DNA of 64,000 nucleotides from Atrina japonica (GCA_030159075.1 BROG01000131.1:1300001-1364000), one strand, 5' to 3'; positions 51,165 through 64,000 are shown, counted from the stretch's first letter. Notes: generated from the sequence alone by a model not told the origin. Numbers and translations: made by a program.

Positions 51165-51230
51165 GGATGTTATTACATAACAACCTGTAATAAATATAAT
51201 ACCAAAGTTAAATGCTCAAGTATAATTATG
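51165..51230. repeat. Palindromic element with repeat C start
   Basis: AGGATGTTATTACATAACAACCT is a near-perfect palindrome related to the one at 45837. It is followed by AATATAATACCAAAGTTAAATG, as at 24915. Confidence 0.5.
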
Positions 51231-52500
51231 ACCAAAGAAACATAACAATAATTTTCACTGATGTATTTACTGTGCTGTTATAACAAACTACATGGATCAT
51301 CGATATCATTATAAAGCCTTCAATGCTTATATGTATACATCGCTGCATAGACATTAAATTTTCTAAGCAACAGGGCAGTATTGCAGGTCTACCCTTACAC
51401 TGTACTTTCCTCAGAAATACTTAAATCTCTATAGGTCAGTATGTGTACATGTAAAATATTTTCCCAACTTCAAAGGCTGCCGCCTGTTTCTAATCAATTA
51501 AGATCACGTGAACAACAGCTTCTAATGCCAAACTTCACAGCGAGATGCCAATATACAGTAAAGGAATGACACTCAACTCGACCAAAACTTATCTGCATAT
51601 TAATCATGCGCAAGAATTGTAAACAGTCCGGTCATTCAGTTTTAACGTCAACTTAATTTTGTCACAAGTGTTTAATGTTAAGTTATAATTGAAAAGTGAC
51701 ATTTAAAAGCAAATTTTAAATATCTTAAAACTCATTAAGGACGTCAAACTGACTTTTTGTAGCATATATTTCGACAGGTCTTCAAGATCTATATTTTTCA
51801 TCGAAATGATACTCTTTTTTCGTCAATTCAAAAAGCAAATATTTACTAATATAAGTGCGATTTCGAAATTTCAGTCTTGAAGTTGAGTTTAGTTGCTGAA
51901 ATGCACATATGTGTAATTTCCCGTCAATATAATGTGTTATTAATATTAACCCCATACTGCAAAATGTGCTTGACTTGATCCCAAGAAACCCACTACGACA
52001 ACATTGCTGAGTGGATGGAAAAATGATTTCACACTGTATATATTTATTAAGACCTCATATATGCAACTTTAAAACGTGTATGTCAGTAAATGCTTTACAG
52101 TACAGAAGCAATTCGTTCAAAATTTAGAATGCATGTATATTCCAAGGCTTCAGATAAATTGTATTCCCTTACATTGCAAGTTAGATTCACAGTGACATAA
52201 CTTCCGTGTTTAATTGCACTGTATGTAATCTACGGTAATCGAAATAAAATTAATAGATACACATTAGTTGCAAAATGTTTTTTTATCTTAAAGCAGCAAA
52301 CCTACCAGGTTTTCAAGTATGATATCAATTTATTAATCATTGATCCAGTTTATGTGATTTCATTTCAAATTACACATTTTACAGCAATCCAAAAACATAC
52401 TGCGAAGGGAATAAAATTCGTTCAGACCACGAAAAGAACTCATTCTATTTGTAGCTAGCTTGTCTACATCATATCATCGATAAAATTCTATTGCACATAA
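51231..52500. other. No recognised feature
   Basis: AT-rich; no supported exon or repeat. Confidence 0.4.
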
Positions 52501-52516
52501 AAATCAAAGTACTGAA

Positions 52517-52756
52517 ATGGGTTGTTATTTTTTTTTGCCCCCATTTTTCGTACTTAAATTGATATACAATGACAAATAAGAGATATACACAGGCATGAAA
52601 ATTCTAACATTCCTATTTATTTTGTGAAAATTGTTTGAGAAACCCAGATTTGGCATTTTTTCACTTGCGATTGATAAACTCAGCCTTACTATTTGTATAT
52701 GAATATCACACTGGAGCTGGCCTTATTTTCACAAAATATATAGGAGAATAAGATTG
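52517..52756 (+). repeat. Inverted-repeat element R2, core orientation I
   Basis: Flank ATACAATGACAAATAAGAGA and TACACAGGCATGAAAATTCT, then ATTCCTATTTATTTTGTGAA, the core (GAGAAACCCAGATTTGGCAT, AACTCAGCCTTACTATTTG, ACACTGGAGCTGGCC) and TTATTTTCACAAAATATATA. Confidence 0.75.
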
Positions 52757-53145
52757 TATGACCCCCCACCCGGATCCACCCCTGGGGCAATCTGGCTGAA
52801 ACTTACAAACTTGGTAAAGGACCTTGAGCACTTGTTTCCTGCAATGTTTCTTCAATATTCCTTAAACAGTTTTGAAACAAAAGCTGATAGTGTGAAAAAA
52901 ATGCATCTCTCCTCTTTTTGCAGTCTTAAAAAATTTATTAAAAATTCTAGATTTTAAATTTTGGCAGAATTCTTGACGTAAATACAAGTAAAACACATTA
53001 AATGTCCTGCATTGGCAGCCATGTTTGATTTGGTGGATCAGACAAAGAAGACAGAGAAGATGATCAAAATGTAAAAGTTTACAGACGGATGACAGACCCC
53101 AAGTGGTGACAAAAGCTCACATGGCCTTTGGTCAGGTTAGCTAAA
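52757..53145 (+). repeat. Dispersed bivalve-type repeat D, copy 1
   Basis: CCGGATCCACCCCTGGGGCA, ATCTGGCTGAAACTTACAAA, CTTGGTAAAGGACCTTGAGC; near the end AGACGGATGACAGACC and AAGCTCACATGGCCTTTGGT, CAGGTTAGCT. The terminal hairpin AGCTCACATGGCC / GGTCAGGTTAGCT is partly self-complementary. Confidence 0.65.
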
Positions 53146-53149
53146 ATAT

Positions 53150-54185
53150 AGTTGGTCGCGAGGGCAAACCATATCCACCCAGTAATTTAGAAGTTCTGCC
53201 CCAGAAACGATTTTCAGTAACTAGGCCAGACAGGCCTTAGTACACAAAAGGCACATTTAGGGCACATGAGGACCATTTGTGTTAAGTATGGTTCAAATCC
53301 ACCTAGTAGTTTAGGATTTCTGCTCTAGAAACGAAATTTGAAAACATTTCTGTAACTGTGACCTAGTTTCCAGAAAGTAGGGGTACACCTAGGGTACATG
53401 GGGATCATTTGTGTAAATAATGGTTCCAATCCACCCATTTATATAGCTAGCTATTATAGTATTGGAGATAATATCCGAAAATCACTAAAAATTTGACATT
53501 TCGGGGCCATAACTCAAAATCAACGTTTTTTTAACACAGGTAGATCATATCCTGCTGATAATTTTTGGCCAGCTAGTTTTGATTCATTTTGTAACACATT
53601 AGAAAAAAAAGTGAAAATATCCGAAAATCATTCAAAATCAACATTTCGGGAGCAATAACTCAAAATCGGGTCATCAGACTCATTCGAAATTTTCAGGGTA
53701 GATAGGTCTTGTCTGTCGATCATTTCTGGCTAATTAGTTTCGAGTTTCGACATGTTCTGTTTCTTTTTTTAATCAATAGATAAAAACTCCGAAAATCATA
53801 AAAATCAACATTTCAGGGGCAACAAATCAAAATTGGGTCATTCGACGCATCCAAAATTTTCATGTTAGACAGATCTTGTCCTGCCGATTATTTTTGACGA
53901 ATTAGTTTTGACGCATTGTGTTTCGTTTTGGAGCTACTTGACAAAAACTGCATTTTACCCCTTATGTTCTATTTATAGATATGGCGGCCATGTTGGATGG
54001 TCGACAAAGCATACCGGATAAAAATTTGAATCTAAACACCCCAAGAATGTGTGTGGCAAAGTTTGGTTCCATATAGCTTGGCGGTTTCAGAGGAGAATTT
54101 TTTTTTAAAGTTGATGACAGACGGACGACGGACGCAAAGTGATGGCATAAGCTCAAATGACCCTTTGGGTCAGGTGAGCTACAAA
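53150..54185 (+). repeat. Dispersed bivalve-type repeat D, copy 2, longer
   Basis: Contains repeated internal units around AAATATCCGAAAATCA, CATTTCGGGAGCAATAACTC and AAATTGGGTCATTCGA. It ends with ACAGACGGACGACGGACGCA and AGCTCAAATGACC-CTTT-GGGTCAGGTGAGCT, a clear hairpin. Confidence 0.65.
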
Positions 54186-54227
54186 GTGCTACGGACACTT
54201 CGATTATTCATTATCGTATTACTAAAG

Positions 54228-54612
54228 ATGAAATGCTTTGATAAGATTAAACGAAAACAAAGCAATCATTGACCAATTTATTCCAGAGCACAGATATTTC
54301 AACGTCTTCTTCATATTCTGTTACTTGTATCCATTATTATGTATAGCCTGAAATGTCACAATGTTTAAAGATGCCATTCAACAAGGTAAATCCATTAGTC
54401 TAAGTGGTTATTGTCAAACTATTAAAAATCATCAAATGCTTTGAAAAGTGTAAACGGAAACAAAATTGAAGATCCTTTCAATACAGAGTGCAAATAGTGC
54501 AATGAGTACATTTTTCTATTTTATGTCATCAATTACGTATAACCTGAAACGTCACAAGAAATTTATTAATTATGTTGTTTAACACGGTAATTTCATTAGT
54601 CAGGGTAATAAA
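54228..54612 (+). repeat. Two diverged tandem copies, about 204 bp period
   Basis: AAATGCTTTGATAAGATTAA, ACGTATAACC-like, CTGAAATGTCACAATGTTTA and TCCATTAGTCTAAGTGGTTA in copy 1 parallel AAATGCTTTGAAAAGTGTAA, ACCTGAAACGTCACAAGAAA and TTCATTAGTCAGGGTAATA in copy 2. Confidence 0.6.
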
Positions 54613-56784
54613 AACAAATACTTTACTGAACCAAGATATCCCATACAAATTACAATGTAACTCCGTTCATTGGCAACTTCAAACATGTATGTTCTACTGA
54701 TTGCCTTCGGTTTTATAACACCATTTTTTCCGTCAAAGTAGCAGTTTCCCACAGAGTACGTTAAGGATTTTTGCAATTTTAAAAGACCTAAAATCAACCA
54801 AAGCTTACAGTTTTAATGATTTGGTCTTAAAACAAGACATGTGTTGCACCGCAAAATATATGTAGGAAAATGGGCATGCTTTCCAAATAAGATGTCTAAT
54901 TTTTTGTGAAACAATTTTGTTCTTAAACATTCCTTTACTCGGTTAAGTAATGGTGGGAAATTCTGGTAGGTTAATCACACAAAAGTCAATAATCATTAGT
55001 GTCTAAAATATGAATTCAAGTCAAAAGATATTCTCGAAACTTGCGTATTAATATTCTACAACAAAATATTGTCACAAGTTAATTTAAGACACTTTGCTGC
55101 TTCATTTAGGAGCACAGAAATATGCTGTCCAATGCATTGATGAAAATTATAATACATTTTGTTGCTTAAAAGTAGGAGACAGGGGTTTTCAAGAAAATAA
55201 TTTGTAGTTCACTTGCTTTGACTCTCTACATAGTATGAATCAAATTCATTCAATTTTCAAACTGAACATCATGATATTCTAAAGAATGGAGGGATGCCAA
55301 AATTTGGAATAGCACAAAATCACAATTTTCATTGTCAAACTACATACATGTATGATAAATTTATCTCTCTTACCTATTAGCAGAATACGAGTAATTAGGT
55401 GAAACGTATTTCACATAATTATTATTAATTTTACAAATACAAGTCTTATACTAAATGCATCAAGACGAGTAATGTCGACTGAAAAGCAACCAAATGCAGT
55501 TGTATGCAGTTTGACTGCCTTAGAACTATTAATTTGATTAAGCTATATTACTAAATAGTATGCCTGGGGGATTTTTATTTGTAATACCTTTATAAGATAC
55601 GTGTTCCATGGAATTAATCAAAATCACTGCAGGTACTACGTTTTATCGGAAATCACATCATTTTGTAGGTGGTTTGCTCCATATTCAATGATATTATGTT
55701 CAGAGTTAATACGTAATTACTTAAATATTTCTGTACCAAAATTTAACACTTTATTACACACAGTTTAAAATATGTTTTGAAATTGTATTTACGCAATATC
55801 TGTATGACAGGGAAACCAGTTTTGTCTCTCAACAAGACATTAAAAAAGAAAATTGCTTGACTCATAAATATTAAAATAAAAAAAAACAATGTGCAAGGCA
55901 TTGGCAATACAATGCCTAATGCTTGTTTTTTTCTTATCTGCAAATGGAACATTTTATTGTTTTATAAAAATGACTTGTGCAATAGTATGTTTCAGAATTT
56001 TGGTTCTAATGATGCGTTATGCCATACTCAACATTTTTTTCAACTGGAACTCAAGCCCGCACTGGCATGAGGATAGATACTTGGTGATTTGAATTATGTT
56101 GTATACATATTTATATAGTCTTCTTCAAAAACGTAGACAGAATGTCATTATGTAGGAAATATGACTATGAATCATGACCTTATTGCAAATTTAAACATGA
56201 TAAACAAGTCACCCGATAGCTGTCGTTTTGCATAAACAGAAAATCGTCAACTGTGATACTATACTTTGTCTTTGCAGACTACCATAATCAAAGACAGAAC
56301 ACATACACTACTTGATTCATCTTAAAATTAAAAACCTAGAGTCAATTCTCGTCAATTACTAGGTGAAGCAATCAATCAAAATCCAATTCAAGTCGATTTT
56401 TCGAATCAAATTAAAATCAGAATTACATAAACTGTGAAATTAATGGATGCCAGTTACTTTGACAGGAAAATATATTTAAAATTGTTAGGTTATGCTATTC
56501 GTGACTTTTTTAAAAAAAAAAATCCAATTCACAAAAAAAGATGGAACATTATTGTTTCAAAATTTACAATGAAGCAATTTATAAGAAAACAAATACTAAA
56601 AGTAGATCGAGGTTACATATTATCTTCATCAAACTTTCTCAATGAAGCAGCAACTTTAGTAAATATTTTGATCGGAACCGAAGGATTTCCAGGACCCACC
56701 GCTAAACATGTTACAGGTAAACCTCCTTTACTACGTAGACAAGTGCACGTATACTATAAAGAATTAATTGATAAAAACATTTGC

Positions 56785-56787
<3 letters not shown>
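54613..56787. other. No recognised gene
   Basis: The 149-codon + frame at 56434-56883 is lengthened by the TA repeat. Its non-repetitive part (VNILIGTEGFPGPTAK and neighbours) has no recognised domain, no flanking splice sites that I can support, and a Lys/Ile-rich composition expected of AT-rich DNA. Confidence 0.4.
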
Positions 56788-56860
<73 letters not shown>

Positions 56861-56869
56861 TATACATAC
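56788..56869. repeat. (TA)n microsatellite
   Basis: TA run with CATA interruptions at its end. Confidence 0.97.
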
Positions 56870-57189
56870 AGACGGTCTTGTAAAACATAACTACTGACTT
56901 CACAAAGAGAAAAAAAGTAGTTGGTTTAAGAACTACTTACAAGAGGCAATTACACAAACTGATGATTGTCTATTTCTCATATTTTAGCAGAAGTGCCGTT
57001 TTAGAGAACCCTATACTAACTATGTTAATTTTCTACTAAAAATGAACAGGTCAATCACGATAAAAAATACCATTATGTAAAGGCGAACACATTTTTAAAA
57101 AATGCAATATGACATATTTCAAACCACACTTCATTTTCTTACTATGGTGGTGGTTAGTTTGATTTTAAACATTATTTATTTTACAACGA

Positions 57190-57425
57190 TTAACAACCAA
57201 AGCATGTCAACTCATATAAATGTCTCTCGTTGACTCTGATGTTGGCGTAAGAGGTCCTTAATGCTTCCTGAGAGAGGAAAACGGGAATACTCATAGAAAA
57301 CCCACGTGTTTGACCTGGCGACCGTCATACTATCTCACATATCACCTGTCCAACCCAAGAATCGAACCTGGGCCGCATTGGTGAGAAGCGAGTATGCTAA
57401 CCACTGTGCTACCCGGTGGTCAGTC
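57190..57425 (-). mobile_element. tRNA-headed SINE, second family
   Basis: Minus-strand head GACCACCGGGTAGCACAGTG-GTTAGCATAC (A box GTAGCACAGTGG) with CCAGGTTCGATTCTTGG (B box). The body has GTGGGTTTTCTATGAGTATT, CCCGTTTTCCTCTCTCAGGA, TCTTACGCCAACATCAGAG. Head and body differ from the SINE at 45428. The 63-codon + frame at 57306 lies inside it. Confidence 0.75.
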
Positions 57426-57844
57426 TTAATGGTGGAGAAAACTGGTTACAATATACCTAGGGAAAAAACCTTTGGTTACCCTTCAAAATTAGATTGACAA
57501 ACTCACCCAACATTGAAGGTTCAAACAAATCCTAGCCCTACTTACCTAGCTGAGGGAAACGAGTGCAAAATGAGATGTTGTAACCATGGTTATCTTGATA
57601 AACATTATGAAACCAATTATTATATAAGAAAACACCTGAATTACTGATGAGTCAACTGTGAACATAAAAGACCCAAGAATGAATTTCAGTTATCTTTAAT
57701 CATAATTAACTGAACAAATAGATAAACATTAAAAATGAATTAATCAACAATGTTTAATGACAATTCCGTTTTCAATAACCCAAGTCTCTTCCAGTAGAAA
57801 ACTTTACCTCAGACACTTTTAAATTTTAGTTACAATTACAAAGA

Positions 57845-58335
57845 ATAGGCCCATGGGCCACATCGCTCAACTGAACTGTCTTAGTATCTTAAAAATCAGT
57901 GGAAATGGCTTTAAGACCACCTCAATATGGAGACCATAAATAAAATATTCAGTCTCTTAGTTTTTCTTAATAAATATTTAATGAGTTAAGACTCACTTTA
58001 GAGATCACTTTACTTAGCAGAGCATTTTTTGCATGTCAGTGGGTGTCTAATGAGTGGGGACCCACTGTATATGGCCTTAGGACAAAAACTCCTATGGGAC
58101 ATATTTTGTCCCACCCTGGATCAATCCATGCACTGATCTGGCTAAAAAACCACAAACTTATTACAGAACCTTTAATACGTACTCCGTGTTAAGTTTCATT
58201 TAAATCCCTGAAGTAATTTTGAGGAAAACGTCGACTATGTGGAATAATGACCCTAGACACGTCTTCTTGCAGTTTTAAAAATCAAAGGCCTGAATGGCCA
58301 CGATGGCGTTTGAGCACTCTTAAAATTAAAAAGCC
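57845..58335 (+). repeat. Dispersed repeat D, third copy
   Basis: Begins with the palindrome GGCCCATGGGCC and CACATCGCTCAACTGAAC, then GGGACATATTTTGTCCCACC, CTGATCTGGCTAAAAAACCA and GGCCTGAATGGCCACGATGG. Same order as at 60290-60440. Confidence 0.6.
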
Positions 58336-60285
58336 TGTTTGATGTGGATATGCCTAGAAAAATCTATTAATGAAGAATTAATGGATTCACATCTGTAGCT
58401 GATAAACTTCTGTAGTTTTAAAGAGTACAGGGGTGCTAACAGAGATCACGACAACACTCAATCAACTTTGTTTTCGGCCAACAGGATCAGCTGTTTTTCG
58501 ATAAAGTGCCTAATAGCAATTGGATAAAACCTACAAAACTGCTATATAGTGTACATGTCAAGTGTTACTTGTCACTACTGATTAAAAATATTTACAATTC
58601 ATACTAACTCTTCTGATAACGCATTCAACATCAATGAATGGCAACGTAATCTATGGTCTATAGGCAAATGTTGGGGATGGGTCGAATGGGCGATATTTGG
58701 CAAAAATTAGATAGGTCGAAGTTGCCAGAGATGAAAATATGGACATGAGAACCAAAATATAAACATCGTTTATGTTTGATGTTTTAGAATAATTGGTGTT
58801 AAATGGTAGCACCAAATAATCAGAGTAATATTTTTCACTATATTATTAGATGGGATTGTGATTTTAAAAGCTTACGAATGCTTTAGACTTGTGTGTGTGT
58901 TGCAGTTTATCATATTTAATTAACATCACTTACGTGTGTGTACCGATAATGTACACATACATTGCTATATCTGCTATATGTTTCCTGTCAAATCTTCATT
59001 AAATTAAATAAGCTTATAACTGTAACACCAGCGACCCCAATCCTTGTCTTATTAATTATTCTGTATCTGCCACTGTTAAACAATTAAATACTCAAGACTG
59101 CCGCATGAATCTTAGTTTCAGTGGACACAGCTTGTAGTGTCCTAAAAGTCCGAATGAAGATTTCAACTTCACAACGGGGTGCCGGGATAAGGGAATCATT
59201 CAAAAGTATAAACTATATGGTATAGACATAATGTAAACGATGTAACATTTATTACGCAGTTTCTGACAGTCTTGAATCCCAATGGCATTGCTATTGTAAC
59301 GTGAAAGATCATTATTTTGTGACCTTCGGTTCATGTGAGCTAAATACTTTGAGGAAAACACTTCTATAAATATTAGTTTTGTAAAAAAAGGGGGGGGTTG
59401 GAACAAATGCTCAAAACGTTTCTACCAATACGACTCCATCCGTTGAACTCGATTCTAAAATCGATGTAGAGTTCCAAAACAATTAGAGGTAACATACAAG
59501 GCCAACAAGTATTAATTTTATGAGATAAGAAATTAAACGGTGCTATCCAACTGAAGGATTAGTTAGGTATAAAATAATCAGCTGGTAACGAAATACCTGG
59601 TACTGGGTTCTTTGTACGACAGATAGGAATAGTTATTTTGAATTTGAATAAAATTTCATTGAATAATCGTTACATAAAAATTAAGGGAGATACGCTTAAT
59701 ATGATATAAATACAAAATGTCGACAATATAAAGAATGGTAATTCTAGATAAAACAACAAATAATATCTCTTGACATGATCGTTCCACGGAAAGGTAATTC
59801 ACTTCAGAGCAGACAAAATATTCAAAAAGACATATGATGTAAATTATGTAATCAGCTTAATTGACATGGAAATTTACTTTCATCACTTTTATCTTGATAG
59901 TGTATTCGCAATCTTAAATCATAGGCAATGTTCAAGACATAAAACATGAAACATATTAATGGTTCAGTAGGCAAATTAAATATAGAATGAAAGAACGTCC
60001 AATTGAAACAAGATTGATCAAACTGATAATTTGATGCCATCCAAAATAACAGACAATGAATGCTATGTATAGTTAATTTAGCATTTCATACTGTTGTTTT
60101 ATTTTACTTTTATTACTTTGACATTTCAATTTTTTTTTAAAAAAAAGATCATTTTCACTTTTTTGACATAAAATGTTTCTAATTTACAATAACAATACAG
60201 AAACAATTATCTTTACGGCATAAAACTTTTTAAAAAATGCATCATGTTTTTCAATTCATGCAGCGGTTCTATAGTAGAAGACTTT
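58336..60285. other. No gene; a repeat C fragment near 59480-59630
   Basis: 59480-59630 has GAGGTAACATACAAGGCCAA, AATCAGCTGGTAACGAAATA and CCTGGTACTGGGTTC, resembling repeat C at 25180. Elsewhere nothing is supported. Confidence 0.45.
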
Positions 60286-60470
60286 TTAGAGGGTTACCTT
60301 TTGGGACATATTCTGCCCCACCTTGGATCTCCCCCTACGCCAATCTGGCTGAAAACTACAAACTTGGTAAAGGACATTGAGCACTTGCTTCCTGTCAAAA
60401 TTCCTTTAGTTGTTTCAGAGAAGAAGTCAAAAGTATGAAAAGTTTACAGACGGACTTTGGTATTATGTTT
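60286..60470 (+). repeat. Dispersed repeat D, short copy
   Basis: TTTTGGGACATATTCTGCCC, CCAATCTGGCTGAAAACTAC, CTTGGTAAAGGACATTGAGC and AAGTTTACAGACGGAC; the copy stops before the terminal hairpin. Confidence 0.65.
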
Positions 60471-60912
60471 ATAATACTTCAGATCTGGTAACTATCATTG
60501 CAAGATATCTATATGACAGATTTCACGAGTACTAGTGTTACATGGACGGAATATCTCCCACTTGAATAATTCCGTCAATGTTTATATTACACACAAGTTA
60601 TATGAAATAAAAAGGAAATATGTTGCTAATGCTACATTTGTGCTAGTGTTGCAATTGTTGGACAGAAAATTTCGATAGTTATTTTCAATATAAATGCTTG
60701 CGATTAATCTTTTTTCAGTCATAAAATTATCGTCTTAAAAAGTCGTCCTTTGCAAAGAGTACACTGCATTCTGGGTAAATGTGTGTAGATTTAGTACAAA
60801 TAAAACAGTTAATTTCCGTTGTTAGTGTTACGGGTTTTGAAGATAGAAAAAAATATGTAATATTAGCCACGAAAAAAAAACCGCACCAGTACAATGGTCA
60901 CTGTGACCTCAT

Positions 60913-60914
<2 letters not shown>
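60471..60914. other. No recognised feature
   Basis: Nothing supported; the 88-codon frame at 60779 runs into the following TA repeat. Confidence 0.4.
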
Positions 60915-61007
<93 letters not shown>

Positions 61008-61033
61008 GTATGTATATATATATATATATATAT
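60915..61033. repeat. (TA)n microsatellite
   Basis: TA run with ATATAATATA and TATG interruptions. Confidence 0.97.
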
Positions 61034-61780
61034 CATAAGAAATAAAACATGTAAGGTACTCTTTTCAAATCATTTTGGGTACAATCTTTAAAAAGTCATT
61101 CTGTTTTACATAATGGGAATTTTTCAATATACATGTAATATGAAAAAAGGACAAAAGAATTCCGTCCTATTTTGGGCTCAGTTGTTACATAAACAGTAAA
61201 ACTCAATGAAATAACATAGATCATTTTATTTGAGTATGTATCGGTTTGGTGTAATATTACACAATATATCATTTTCATTCTTAAAATCTTAATAATTAAT
61301 TCATGTTATTAATTTTAGTATTTCCGTCTATGTAACACTAAGCACTCGTGAAATATGCCATATCCATGCTCATATATACGATAAACTGCATAACCTGAAG
61401 TGAGGCAGTCCAAATTTTCTCTAAAGCAGCAAACTATTATCATGAACCATGATCGAACAAAACAACCCGGAAAAGCTCCATCAAGATGTACGGTAGTTGT
61501 GAAAAATGTTCTGCATCTAAGTTGCTTTAAGAGTTCCTTTTACAAAACTATATAATGAAAACTCATCAGTAAGACGTCGAATACCAGGATATAGGATTAT
61601 GTTATGAGGACAATATCATGAGGTCAATGTAATTATGTTCAACTTTCCAGCAATTACGAAAACATAATATGAAAATAAAATTTTGACGTACACTTGACAA
61701 TTTATGAAACGACATCTTCGATACATTAGCTTGATTTAACAAAAGGCCCAACTACTTTTAAAAGCCCATGTCACTCGTCC
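61034..61780. other. No recognised feature
   Basis: AT-rich; nothing supported. Confidence 0.4.
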
Positions 61781-61838
61781 TTGTGTGTGTGTGTGTGTAT
61801 GTGTGTGTGTATGTGTGTGTGTGTGTGTATGTGTGTTC
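61781..61838. repeat. (TG)n microsatellite
   Basis: TG units with periodic TATG interruptions. Confidence 0.95.
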
Positions 61839-63464
61839 TCTTGCATGAGTAGTCCGTATTTCCAATGGCTATTTAAGTGCTACTCTGACCAAGGTGATCA
61901 ATCTCCACATCCTATACCATTTACCTTCTATCAAGGAATAGCGTTGTGCGGATAGAAAATGAAATATCACCTCTAAAATTTGGCACGACCGGTAATTGAA
62001 CAAGGCACCTTCATGCTGCTGTGTCAGCACACCTTTGAAAAACAAGTATTTGCCGCAACCTTGTTGATTTAAAACTCCCAACACGAGATAGATTTCAATA
62101 TGTACAATGAAGAGAGCAAGAGAGTGTTGCTGACCTGGTATTCAGCAGTGTAAGTTATATATCAAATAAGTAAAGACTCACTCTGAATACCCTGATATGT
62201 TGATGATACATTGAGATACACTGCACTGAAGCAGGACGATGACATATGTACTCTTTACCTGTATACCTTATAATACCATCAGAGACAATTCTAACAGGGA
62301 ATTGAACCACTACGAAATGGTTTTATCATGGCCAATTTATTAGTTCATTTCCATGGGAAAAACGTACAGTGGACAGCACTATTAAGACAACCTATCTGAC
62401 TAATTCACAGTGGTCTGATTAGCGAGGTGGTCTCTTTTAAAGTGTGAGTCTAATGTTTATAAAGGATTTTTTAAAAAGACTGAATATTTACGGGTTATTT
62501 GAGGTGGTCTCCCAAGTGAGGTGGTCTGTGGTCGAATGTCCACTACATTTTATGGTAACAGAAAGTTAAAGCCACATTCCGGGGATTGAAATCACATACC
62601 GAGGGAGTTATTGTAACATTTGACATTTTCTTTAGAAAACCACTCCAAACAGCATAAACAGAAGGAAATAAAACAATCTTTCCAAAAAATCGTCATATTA
62701 ACGGAATTCATCGGTAATCTCGAAATTTACTTCGGTGACAGATGTGACATTCCATGTAAGGAATCCTTACTACGCCTCAGATATGATTGGCTGACAATCT
62801 AAAGAGTAGTGGCGTTTTCCTTACATGGTATGCCAAATGCTTTGACCAATCTATCATCAGCCAATCAGCAAGAATATCATGAATACGTATTGGAGTCACA
62901 ACGATGTGGGTGAAAATGAGTACTGGTACCTGAAATTCACGTCTTAAATAGTTGCAATTATGTTGCGACACAACTTTATGCCGACGGATTAATGAAAATA
63001 ATTGATCGGAAAAGCAACTGACCAAATTTCCGACGGCTGCAACATGAAATATTTAGTAAACCGAACCGAATTGTTGCAGTGAAAATGTGTCACTGAATGG
63101 TAGGTTTTGCTATGAGTACAAAGAAGCCGACTGATTTTACCAAACAAAACAACTTAAATTGGGAACAGAATTTCGGCCAAATGTATGTCCTGTTCGACAA
63201 GGTTTAATGGAAGCAACATAGACAAGAGTAAGATTTATGTAGATCTGTACATGATGTGCTGATTCCAGCATAGACTTTTTATCATGGACAGTTTGCTTTG
63301 ATCCTCATGCCTCATTCCTCATATACCATTTTAAGAGGTTACCATTAGATCTGCACGCTGGATGTTTCCCGTGATTAGCTAACTAATTAATTAGTATATA
63401 GCTTTAAAAATGTGACGATAGTATATGTGAAAAAAAGTTTTCTAAAAAGTTTATTTATATATAA
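61839..63464. other. No recognised gene
   Basis: 61980-62060 has weak tRNA-like words on the minus strand (GTGCTGACACAGCAGCATGA, TTGTTCAATTACCGG) and may be an old SINE. The rest shows no supported feature. Confidence 0.4.
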
Positions 63465-63690
63465 AAAAATCTCAGATACTAACATCACCAAAGTATATAT
63501 CTTTAGGATGTCCAGGATACAGATACAAATTTTGTAAAAATTGGACAAACACAGACCTCTGGAAATCAAGAATCATCACAATTGGTACAGACATTTCAAC
63601 AACCGCTATCGAACAGACAATTCAAGATTTCACTTAGTGAAATAAAGTAATCACAAACATAAAAGCGGAACGTTGACAACAAATGTGCTT
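63465..63690 (-). repeat. Retroelement A 3' tail with internal deletion
   Basis: AAAAAATCTCAGATACTAAC, TTTAGGATGTCCAGGATACA, TTGGACAAACACAGACCTCT, GGAAATCAAG. A deletion of about 90 bp follows, then ATCATCACAATTGGTACAGA, CAACAACCGCTATCGAACAG and AAGATTTCACTTAGTGAAAT. Confidence 0.88.
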
Positions 63691-64000
63691 TTTTATATCT
63701 CTGTGTCAATGCCTGCAGTAATATAGTATCTTGGTCTTAAGTCTCATCTAAATGACCAGCGACTTTCACTTTACATGCTGAGCACTTGGCAAATGAGGGG
63801 TCTATATATTTTATTGAAGTTTTAAGTAACGAGTCCATAAAGGGAAATGAATATAAAACATGAAACATCCTGCTTGCCATATAAATTCTCTAAGTGACCG
63901 AGCAAACACGAGATGTTAAAATATTAGTGGAGATAGCCGATAGCAAATGACAGGTGAAATAAAAAGCTCACAAAATGCTTATTTCTTAGTAAAGATAATG

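Noticed and set aside
56434..56883. 149-codon + frame
   Set aside because: Its end is a TA repeat, its start is Lys/Ile-rich as expected from AT-rich DNA, and no domain or splice framing supports it.

Overview
The window looks like gene-poor nuclear DNA of a marine mollusc, most likely a bivalve. It is AT-rich and full of long TA, CT, CA, GATA and ATT microsatellites, and coding signal appears only as short exons with GT/AG splice sites. tRNA-derived SINEs, decayed reverse transcriptases and short inverted-repeat elements of kinds I associate with bivalve genomes fill most of the rest. Species cannot be named from this.

The clearest gene is on the + strand. Three exons (10712-10812, 17062-17152, 18504-18731) encode TM6, TM7 and the complete C-terminal tail of a rhodopsin-class neuropeptide GPCR, with a 6.2 kb and a 1.35 kb intron and two poly(A) signals near 19345-19383. 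Exons for TM1-TM5 were not found and probably lie upstream, in the first 10.7 kb or outside the window. A second gene is represented by a probable last exon on the minus strand (47575-48177, 200 codons, unknown function). Three weaker exon candidates lie on the minus strand at 11996-12193, 37399-37694 and near 50894-51119.

Retroelements dominate the rest. Two related lineages of a Penelope-like type reverse transcriptase (motifs LYTTIP, MGTNCAP, YIDD) are present as pseudogenes: lineage A at 12355-13060, 22820-23640, 25640-26690 (minus), 42085-42355 (minus) and 43990-44550; lineage B at 26990-28080 (minus). The roughly 300 bp 3' tail of lineage A occurs about 15 times on both strands. Most copies share the same 3' end and differ in how far they reach 5', the pattern left by 5'-truncated target-primed insertion. 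tRNA-headed SINEs lie at 45428-45712, 11225-11445, 35948-36135 and 57190-57425 (all minus).

Four loci deserve a second look. A short inverted-repeat element is present in at least five copies whose core lies in either orientation inside identically oriented flanks. A tRNA-like sequence is split by a 790 bp, extremely AT-rich insertion with a 14 bp target-site duplication (28850-29735). A near-perfect 24 bp intronic hairpin of pre-miRNA size lies in the last GPCR intron (18132-18207). One reverse-transcriptase copy has its catalytic core replaced by a class-II tRNA-like sequence (12553-12660).
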